DNA of 32,802 nt from Streptomyces sp. OfavH-34-F (GTDB lineage: Bacteria > Actinomycetota > Actinomycetes > Streptomycetales > Streptomycetaceae): NCBI RefSeq assembly GCF_022347745.1, contig NZ_JAKRGC010000034.1, positions 1 through 32,802 of the forward strand, written 5' to 3'. A program made the translations under genes and the position numbers. Under the pieces are notes generated by a model. The model saw only the letters and a list, made by a program, of their open reading frames with translations, did not search any database and had not been told where the DNA came from. This document shows, in pieces, positions 14,824-21,527 of this stretch; position 1 is the stretch's first letter; the number at the start of each line of letters is the position of its first letter.

Positions 14824-16419
14824 ATGTTCACAAGACCCCGGTCGCCCCGGAAGACCGCCCGCAGGCTCACCCTGTTCGCCGCCGTGGCCATGGCGACCAC
14901 CCTCGCCGTCGCCCCGGCCGACGCGTGCGGCCCGCAGGCCCAGTGGACGACCGGCGGCCACGACCTGGCCAACAGCCGCTCCGCAACGGGCGAGTACAAG
15001 ATCACCAAGGACAACGCGAGCCGGCTGAAGGCCAAGTGGACCTACGCCACCCACGGCGACGTGTCGGCGACGCCGGCCGTCGTCGACGGCGCCGTCTACT
15101 TCCCGGACTGGGGCGGCTATCTGCACAAGATCAACGCGAAGACGGGCGCGCCGATCTGGTCGCACAAGATCTCCGAGTACACCGGGGACGCGGCCTCCGT
15201 CTCCCGGTCCAGCCCGACCGTCGTCAACGGCAGGGTCTACATAGCCGACTGGACGAAGGCCGTGCTCATCACGGTCGACGCCCAGACCGGCGCCAAGATC
15301 TGGACCCGCGAGATCGACACGCAGTACAAGGCCGTGCTGACCCAGTCGCCGGTCGTCCACGACGGGATCATCTACCAGGGCGTCTCCTCGCGCGAGTCGG
15401 AGGGCGCCTACGACCCCACGTACCCCTGCTGCACCTTCCGCGGCAGCGTGAACGCCATCTCGGCGAAGACCGGCAAGGTGCTGTGGCGGCAGTACACCAC
15501 CCCGGACAACGGCGGCAGGACCGGCGGCTACAGCGGTGTCGCCGTGTGGGGAACCCCGGCGCTGGACCCCTCGACCCACACGGTGTACTTCACCACCGGC
15601 AACAACTACACCGTCCCGAAGGAGGTGTCCGACTGCCAGACGGCCGGCGGCACGCCCGCCGAGTGCTACCAGGAGGACAACTACGTCGACACGGTCATGG
15701 CCCTGGACATGTACACGGGCCGGATCAAGTGGCACACCGGCGCCAAGCGGTTCGACGCCTGGAACACCGGCTGCCTGCCGGGGCTCCCGCCGAACAACTG
15801 CCCCCCGAACCCCGGCTACGACTACGACTTCGGTGACGGCGCCCACCTGTTCACCATCAAGGGCGCGGACGGCCGGCCCCGCAAGGTCATCGGCGCGGGC
15901 GAGAAGAGCGGCGAGTACTGGCTGATGGACGCCGCCACCGGCGAGGTCGTCTGGAGCGCGGCGGCCGGCCCCGGCGGACACGTCGGCGGCATCGAGTGGG
16001 GCACCGCGTACGACGGCGAGCGGATCTACCTGGCCGAGGCCAACTTCAACAAGCTGGACTACCAGCTGGCGGACGGCTCGACCACCAACCGCAGCTCCTT
16101 CGCCGCGCTCGACCCGCAGACCGGCAAGATCATCTGGCAGGTCGCGGACCGGACCGACGGCTTCGCCTGGGGCGCCCTGACCGCCGCGAACGGTGTCGTC
16201 TTCGGCGGCTCCACCAGCGGCCACATGTACGCGTTCGACGCCGCCACCGGCGCGTACCTGTGGGAGTTCGCCGCCCCGTACTCCTCCAACGCCGGCCCGG
16301 CGGTCGTGGACGGCACGGTGTACTGGGGCAACGGCTACGCCCGGTTCGCCGCCGGCGCCGGCACCACCGGCAGCAGCACCGAGGGCACGTTCTACGCCTT
16401 CACGGTGGACGGCGAGTAA
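14824..16419 (+). CDS. Secreted PQQ-type beta-propeller (quinoprotein dehydrogenase-like)
   Basis: This is a 531-residue exported protein. The N-terminus has a basic region with twin Arg (KTARRLTLF), a hydrophobic stretch and a likely cleavage after APADA, so Sec or Tat export. The mature part is made of PQQ-type blades with recurring motifs such as INAKTGAPIW, VDAQTGAKIW, ISAKTGKVLW, LDPQTGKIIW and FDAATGAYLW. A vicinal Cys pair in YPCCTFRGS is a hallmark of PQQ alcohol dehydrogenases, where it forms a disulfide by the cofactor; polyvinyl alcohol dehydrogenase-like proteins carry a similar segment. No haem-binding CxxCH is seen. It may oxidise an alcohol outside the cell, possibly on the finished metabolite, but substrate and cofactor are not shown. 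GGAAGGAC precedes the ATG at 14824. A very strong terminator follows. Confidence 0.88.
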   Translation: MFTRPRSPRKTARRLTLFAAVAMATTLAVAPADACGPQAQWTTGGHDLANSRSATGEYKITKDNASRLKAKWTYATHGDVSATPAVVDGAVYFPDWGGYLHKINAKTGAPIWSHKISEYTGDAASVSRSSPTVVNGRVYIADWTKAVLITVDAQTGAKIWTREIDTQYKAVLTQSPVVHDGIIYQGVSSRESEGAYDPTYPCCTFRGSVNAISAKTGKVLWRQYTTPDNGGRTGGYSGVAVWGTPALDPSTHTVYFTTGNNYTVPKEVSDCQTAGGTPAECYQEDNYVDTVMALDMYTGRIKWHTGAKRFDAWNTGCLPGLPPNNCPPNPGYDYDFGDGAHLFTIKGADGRPRKVIGAGEKSGEYWLMDAATGEVVWSAAAGPGGHVGGIEWGTAYDGERIYLAEANFNKLDYQLADGSTTNRSSFAALDPQTGKIIWQVADRTDGFAWGALTAANGVVFGGSTSGHMYAFDAATGAYLWEFAAPYSSNAGPAVVDGTVYWGNGYARFAAGAGTTGSSTEGTFYAFTVDGE

Positions 16420-16431
16420 CCCGGAACACGG

Positions 16432-16469
16432 GGAAGGGGCCGGTGCTCTCGCGGGCACCGGCCCCTTCC
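16432..16469. terminator. Very strong bidirectional terminator
   Basis: A perfect 15-bp stem has arms at 16432-16446 and 16455-16469 and an 8-base loop. It lies between the convergent propeller and acyltransferase genes and can serve both. Confidence 0.92.
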
Positions 16470-16483
16470 GCGTCCGTACGGCC

Positions 16484-17449
16484 TCAGGCCGCGGCCGGCA
16501 TCCGGCGCCGCAGCGGCTGCATCGCCGACCGGGGGGTCACCGGCACGACCTCGAAGTTCCGGGTGGTGCAGGCGACCCGGGTGAACAGCCCGTCCGCCCC
16601 GGACACGCACAGCCGGTCCACGCGCGCCGCCCGCAGCGCGTCCACCACGTCCGGCCAGCACACCGTGCGCACGAACCCGTCCAGCAGCATGCCGCGCACG
16701 CCCGCGCCCGTCGTCACCGTCCGGCCGTCCTGGTCGGCGACCACCGGCAACCGGGGGTCCGACCAGGTCAGGTCCGCGAAGATCTCCTCGTCCACCCGGT
16801 CGCGCAGCCCGTCGAAGAGATACGAGTGCATCGGCGGCTTCATCGTGTACAGCGCCATCCCGCCGAGCGAGCGGATACGGCGCTGGAGCCAGTCCAGGAC
16901 CGATTCGTGGACGGTCAGCATCGTGAAGTCCCGGTCCACCACGCAGGCGATGTCGCTCCACTCGCCGCGCTCCTCCAGCTCCCGGCGCAGCTCCTCCACG
17001 CCCTCCCGCGGCACCCGCGCGATCGACTGGGTGACCAGGGCCGGGTGCTCGCGGGCGAAGTAGTCCTCCATCGTCTCGGCCAGCCGGGCCGTCATCGTCA
17101 CGGCGTCGGCGAAGTCGAGCACCCCGGAGTACACGGCGGCGGCACGGGCGCCGAAGCTCGGCCCGGTCACATGCGACGGCTCGATCTCCAGCCGCTCGCC
17201 CGCCCAGCGGGCCAGCGCCAGGCAGTTCACCACGAAGGAGATCTGCCCGTAGAGCGAGTAGTCGCCCTCGGTCCGCTGGTAGCGGTCGGCCAGCCGGTAG
17301 CCCAGGGCCTCGTCGGCGCGCGCGTACAGCTCGCGCGCGTACGGGTTGACCAGCATGAACCGGGAGACCTCGGAGAAGGCCGTCGGCTGCATGCCGGGGA
17401 AGACGATCGCCGTCCGCGTCGCCTCTGCGGGTTCGGTGTGAGTGTCCAT
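16484..17449 (-). CDS. Discrete acyltransferase (VinK-like)
   Basis: This 321-residue protein has the malonyl-CoA:ACP transacylase fold but is a stand-alone enzyme. It begins with TAIVFPGMQ, has the nucleophile elbow GPSFG (Ser98) in place of the usual GHSxG, and a likely catalytic His208 in PPMHSYLFDG. VinK of vicenistatin biosynthesis has this size and moves a dipeptidyl group from the discrete carrier VinL to the PKS loading ACP. The lack of an extender-specific motif and the presence of two adenylating enzymes and a discrete carrier fit that role. The ATG at 17449 fits the family start; an upstream open frame to 17626 would run into the divergent ligase gene. A G-rich stretch lies about 20 bases upstream, so the ribosome site is weak. 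Confidence 0.85.
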   Translation of the reverse strand: MDTHTEPAEATRTAIVFPGMQPTAFSEVSRFMLVNPYARELYARADEALGYRLADRYQRTEGDYSLYGQISFVVNCLALARWAGERLEIEPSHVTGPSFGARAAAVYSGVLDFADAVTMTARLAETMEDYFAREHPALVTQSIARVPREGVEELRRELEERGEWSDIACVVDRDFTMLTVHESVLDWLQRRIRSLGGMALYTMKPPMHSYLFDGLRDRVDEEIFADLTWSDPRLPVVADQDGRTVTTGAGVRGMLLDGFVRTVCWPDVVDALRAARVDRLCVSGADGLFTRVACTTRNFEVVPVTPRSAMQPLRRRMPAAA

Positions 17450-17534
17450 GCGGCGAGCGTCACCCGTACCCCCTCCCTCGGTGCACCCCTGTCGCCCCCT
17501 GAACCCGGAGCGCACGCCGGGGCGCGCAAGCGAG

Positions 17535-17552
17535 CCGCAAGGCCCGTTGCGG
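17535..17552. promoter_or_regulatory. Inverted repeat in the divergent acyltransferase/ligase promoter region
   Basis: CCGCAA (17535-17540) and TTGCGG (17547-17552) are separated by 6 bases. The site is in the 155-base gap between two divergent operons and could be an operator. The same gap has an 11-mer (TGCACCCCTGT, 17482-17492) that is also found before the exporter gene at 7873-7883. Confidence 0.4.
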
Positions 17553-17613
17553 AGGATCGGCGGGAACGAGGGCCGCACATCCACGGGCCCGCAGACGCGA
17601 GGGGATGCCGCGG

Positions 17614-19428
17614 ATGTCAGAGTCACGCTTCGCCACCTTCACCGAACTGCTCCGCGCCCGGACCGCCGAACTCGCCGGCCAGGACGTGCACGTGTTTCTC
17701 CGCGACACCGCGGACGGTCCGGTGGCCGAACACCTCACCTACGGAGAGCTGGACCGGGAGGCGAGACGCATTGCCGCCTGCCTCCAGAGCTACGGCGTGA
17801 CCGAACAGCCCGTGCTGCTCGCCTACTCCTCCACCGTCGAGTTCCTCAAGGGCTTCGCGGGCTGCCTGTACGCGGGAGCCGTCGCCGTCCCCGTACCGCT
17901 GCCCGGCGAGGCCGGCCGCGACAAGCGGCTCAACCGCACGACCGCCGTGCTCAAGGACACCGGCGCCGCCGTTGTCCTCACCGAGACGTCCGCCGCCCCC
18001 GAGGTCGCGCTCTGGCTCGCCCGCAACACCCGCAACACCGCGGAGTGTCTGGTCACGGACGTCCCCGAGATCGGCGACCCGGAGGCATGGCGGCCCGTCG
18101 CGGCCCGCGCCGACGACCTCGTCTTCCTCCAGTACACCTCCGGCTCCGTCTCGGAACCGCGCGGCGTGACCGTCTCGCACCGCAACCTCCTCGCCAACCA
18201 GGCCAGCCTCCAGAAGCTGCTGGGCACCACCCGCGAGGACGTCTTCGGCAGCTGGCTGCCCTACTTCCACGACATGGGCCTGGTCGCGCACCTGCTGCAC
18301 CCGATCCACCTCGGCAGCCACAGCGTCCAGGTCACCCCGCTCTCCTTCGTCAAGCGCCCGCTGCGCTGGCTCCAGGCCATCGACGAGTACGGCGTCACCG
18401 TGGGCGGCGGCCCCAACTTCTGCTACGACCTGTGCGTCCACCGGGTCAAGGACGAGCAGATCGCCGCGCTCGACCTGTCCCGCTGGCGCCTCGCCCTCAA
18501 CGGCGCCGAACCGGTGCGCGCCGAGAGCCTGGACGCCTTCGCGGAGCGGTTCGCGCCCGCCGGCTTCCGGCCCGAGGCGCTGCGCCCCTGCTACGGCCTG
18601 GCGGAGGCCACGCTCGTCGTCTCCGGCGGTGCGCCCGGCACCCCGTACGTCCGCCGCGCCTTCGACCAGGCGGAGCTGGAACGGGACCGGGCCGAGACGG
18701 CCGGCACGGACGGACGGCGGCGCACGCTCGTCGGCTGCGGCGTCCCCGTGGACGCGGACGTACGGATCGTGGACCCGCTCACCCACCACGAACTGCCGGC
18801 CGGCGCGGTCGGCGAGATATGGATACGCGGCTACAGCGTCGCCCGCGGCTACTGGCGGCGCCCCACCGAGACCGTGCGCACCTTCCGCGCCAGCCTCAAC
18901 GACGAGGAGAGCAACTTCCTGCGGACCGGCGACCTCGGGATGCTGGTGGACGGGGAGCTGTTCGTCACCGGGCGGCTCAAGGAAGTCATCATCATCAACG
19001 GCCGCAACGTCTACCCGCAGGACGTCGAGTGGGCCGCCCGGACCGTCAGCCCCGCCCTCACCTTCGGCGCCGGAGCCGCGTTCTCCGTGGACGCGGGACG
19101 CGAGCACCTGGTGCTCGTCCAGGAGGTGCGCGGCGTCGCCGACAGCACCGAACTGCGCACCGTCGCCCAGAAGATCCAGGCCCTGATCGGCCAGGAATTC
19201 GAGATCCCGGCCGGCAACATCCTGCTGGTGCGCCCCGGCGCCGTGCGCCGCACCAGCAGCGGCAAGGTCCAGCGCACCCTCATGCGCACGCTGTTCCTGG
19301 ACGGTGTGGTGCGCGGCGAGTACGAGGTGCTGACCCCGGACGTGTGGGCGCTGGCCCGCGCCGAGGACGTGCTGTTCGGAGGCGACCTGCTGCGGCCGGA
19401 GGGAGCCGACGGAGGAAGGCGGTGGTGA
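17614..19428 (+). CDS. Fatty acyl-AMP ligase (FAAL)
   Basis: This 604-residue ANL enzyme is of the FAAL/DptE group. It converts a free carboxylic acid to the acyl-AMP and passes it to an ACP rather than to CoA. Motifs include YTSGSVSEPRGV (a variant A3 loop), SWLPYFHDMGL (typical of FAALs), RTGDLG and GRLKEVIIINGRNVYPQDVE. The C-terminal lysine is in SSGKVQRT. The expected partner is the ACP at 21207. The substrate may be a fatty acid or an acid made elsewhere in the cluster. I chose ATG 17614, 9 bases after GAGGGG; ATG 17605 is the alternative. The stop overlaps the next start as GTGA. It heads an operon of eight coupled genes that runs to 28487. Confidence 0.92.
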   Translation: MSESRFATFTELLRARTAELAGQDVHVFLRDTADGPVAEHLTYGELDREARRIAACLQSYGVTEQPVLLAYSSTVEFLKGFAGCLYAGAVAVPVPLPGEAGRDKRLNRTTAVLKDTGAAVVLTETSAAPEVALWLARNTRNTAECLVTDVPEIGDPEAWRPVAARADDLVFLQYTSGSVSEPRGVTVSHRNLLANQASLQKLLGTTREDVFGSWLPYFHDMGLVAHLLHPIHLGSHSVQVTPLSFVKRPLRWLQAIDEYGVTVGGGPNFCYDLCVHRVKDEQIAALDLSRWRLALNGAEPVRAESLDAFAERFAPAGFRPEALRPCYGLAEATLVVSGGAPGTPYVRRAFDQAELERDRAETAGTDGRRRTLVGCGVPVDADVRIVDPLTHHELPAGAVGEIWIRGYSVARGYWRRPTETVRTFRASLNDEESNFLRTGDLGMLVDGELFVTGRLKEVIIINGRNVYPQDVEWAARTVSPALTFGAGAAFSVDAGREHLVLVQEVRGVADSTELRTVAQKIQALIGQEFEIPAGNILLVRPGAVRRTSSGKVQRTLMRTLFLDGVVRGEYEVLTPDVWALARAEDVLFGGDLLRPEGADGGRRW

Positions 19429-21191
19429 CGACCCCGCCCGGCGTGCTCGCGCCCTCCGCCGAGCAGGCCGCGCGGCGGCGCGAGAGCGCCGTCCGGGCCC
19501 GGGTCGCCGCCCTGGAGGACCTGTTCGGCGACCCCTCCGACCCGGCCAACCCGGCCGGCTACTCCGCACTCCTGGAAGCCGACCGGGCCGCGGTGCCGTT
19601 CGCCGCGGGCGAGGCGCTGCTCGACGAGTTCGGCATCGCCGAGGAGTACGTGCCGCGCTCGCTCGGCGGCCGGCTCGACGCGATGGACACCCTGGTCCGG
19701 GTCATGCGGCCGGTGATGCGCCGCGACGTGGGTCTGGCCATCGGGCACGGCATGACCACCTTCATGGCCGCGTCCGACGTCTGGGCGACCGGCGGCGACC
19801 GCCAGCGCGCCTGGTTCGCCGGGCTGCTGCGCGGCGGCGGCCGGGCCGCCATCGCCCAGCACGAGACGGCGCACAGCAACGACTTCGTCCGCAGCCAGGT
19901 CACCGCCCGGCGCGCCCCCGGCGGCTATCTGATCAGCGGCGGCAAACCCCTGGTCAACAACCTGGAACGGGCCGGGGCGCTCGTCCTGTTCTGCCGCACC
20001 GACCCGGCGCCGGGCAGCCGCAGCCACTCCGTGCTGCTGCTGGAACCGGAGCAGCTGTCCGACGTCCACGCGAAGGTCACCGCCCGCCGCACCCCGGTCG
20101 GGCTGCGCGGCTGCCGGTTCGCGGGCGTCGAGTTCGACGACTGCCCGGTGCCCGGGACCGCGCTGCTCGGGCCGGAGGGCAGCGGCATCGAGACCGCGCT
20201 GCGCTCCTTCCAGATCAGCCGGACCGTGATCGCCGCCACCGCCGTCGGCGCCCTGGACACCAGCCTGCGCACCGCCGTCCGCATCGACCGCGAGCAGTCC
20301 GGCGGCTGGCAGGGCCGGGGTACCGACAACAGCCGCACCGGGGCCGCCCTGACCAACGCCTTCGTCAGCCTGCTGCTGTACGACGCGCTCGCCGTGGTCG
20401 CCGCCCGCGCCCTGCATCTGCTGCCCGCCGAGACGAGCGTCACCTCGGCCGCGCTCAAGTACCTGATGCCCCGCGTGCTCGGCGAGACCATGTACGACCT
20501 GTCGATCGTCCTGGGCTCGGAGTTCTACACCCGCGAGGGCACCCGGGGCATCTTCCAGAAGCACGTCCGGGACGTGCCCGTCCTCAGCCTCGGCCACGCC
20601 GGCACCGTCGCCTGCCAGGCCACCGTCATCCCGCAGATGCCCCGGCTCGCCCGGCGCTCCTGGTTCGTCGAGGACGAGGCGCCTGCCGGGCTCTTCCGGC
20701 TGGACGGGGACCTGCCGCCGCTGCGCACCGACCGGCTCGCGCTGGCCTGCGGCCGGGACTCGCTCAGCGCCTCGCTGCTCGCGGTCGCCGCGCGCGTCGA
20801 GGGCCACGGCCCCGTGGAGCGCGCCCTGCGCACCCTCGCGGGGCTGCTCGTCGAGGAGTTCCGGGACGTGCGCGGCCGGGTGCTCCGGCTGGAGGCGGCC
20901 GGACCGGCGGACAGCGCCCAGCCCGCCCGGTTCGCCCTGATGGACCGGTACGCGCTGCTGCTCGCCGCAGCCGCCGTGCTCGGGGTCTGGGACCAGGCCC
21001 GGTACGGCCCCGACCCGTTCCTCGCCGACCCCTGCTGGGCCGCCGCCGCGCTGCACCGCATCTGCGGGCGGCTCGGCACGCGCGTCGCCGCCCTCCCCGC
21101 GGAGTGCGAGACGCGCCTGAGACACGAGGTCCAGCTCCGCTTCTCCACCCGGACCAGCTACGACCTCTACTCCACCCCGATTCCGGGTTGA
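19425..21191 (+). CDS. Acyl-CoA dehydrogenase homologue acting on the FAAL-loaded chain
   Basis: This is a 588-residue flavoenzyme homologue. Family features include the early helical domain, AIAQHETAHSNDF in the central beta region, LRSFQISRTVIAATAVGALD in the C-terminal helical domain and a stretch YTREGTRGIFQKHVRD that may hold the catalytic Glu. It is much longer than the usual 380 residues, with a C-terminal extension of about 150 residues. FAAL-dehydrogenase-ACP sets are known in lipopeptide loading (friulimicin LipA/LipB/LipD), where the enzyme introduces a double bond into the acyl chain. Here it should give an unsaturated acyl-ACP before chain extension (inference). The start is GTG 19425, overlapping the FAAL stop, after GGAGGAAGG; GTG 19422 is equally possible. 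Confidence 0.87.
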   Translation: MTTPPGVLAPSAEQAARRRESAVRARVAALEDLFGDPSDPANPAGYSALLEADRAAVPFAAGEALLDEFGIAEEYVPRSLGGRLDAMDTLVRVMRPVMRRDVGLAIGHGMTTFMAASDVWATGGDRQRAWFAGLLRGGGRAAIAQHETAHSNDFVRSQVTARRAPGGYLISGGKPLVNNLERAGALVLFCRTDPAPGSRSHSVLLLEPEQLSDVHAKVTARRTPVGLRGCRFAGVEFDDCPVPGTALLGPEGSGIETALRSFQISRTVIAATAVGALDTSLRTAVRIDREQSGGWQGRGTDNSRTGAALTNAFVSLLLYDALAVVAARALHLLPAETSVTSAALKYLMPRVLGETMYDLSIVLGSEFYTREGTRGIFQKHVRDVPVLSLGHAGTVACQATVIPQMPRLARRSWFVEDEAPAGLFRLDGDLPPLRTDRLALACGRDSLSASLLAVAARVEGHGPVERALRTLAGLLVEEFRDVRGRVLRLEAAGPADSAQPARFALMDRYALLLAAAAVLGVWDQARYGPDPFLADPCWAAAALHRICGRLGTRVAALPAECETRLRHEVQLRFSTRTSYDLYSTPIPG

Positions 21192-21206
21192 CCGAAGGAG
21201 TCCGCG

Positions 21207-21527
21207 ATGACCATTCCCACCGGCCGGCACACCCTCGCCGCCGACACCGCGAAGGAAGACGGCGTGTACACCTGGCTGTCGGCCCGCCTCGCGCTCTACC
21301 TGCGGCGGGCGCCCGAGACCATCGACCCGTCCGTGCCGCTCGCCGAGTACGGCATGGACTCGGTGGCGGCGCTCAGCCTCTGCGGCGACCTGGAGGAGGA
21401 GTTCGGCCTGGACGTCGAGCCGACCCTGCTGTGGGACTTCCCGACCGTCAACGGCCTGGTCCGCCATCTGGCCGCGGTGCTGCCGGACGGCCCGGCGGAC
21501 ACGGCCCCCGTGCGGGACCAGAGCTGA
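21207..21527 (+). CDS. Discrete acyl carrier protein, FAAL partner
   Basis: This 106-residue carrier protein has the attachment motif YGMDSVAALSL with Ser52. It is coded right after the ligase and dehydrogenase, so it is the likely holder of the activated acyl chain during desaturation. The ATG at 21207 follows AAGGAG. The stop TGA overlaps the ATG of the PKS gene by one base, which argues for tight coupling and equal production. Confidence 0.93.
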   Translation: MTIPTGRHTLAADTAKEDGVYTWLSARLALYLRRAPETIDPSVPLAEYGMDSVAALSLCGDLEEEFGLDVEPTLLWDFPTVNGLVRHLAAVLPDGPADTAPVRDQS

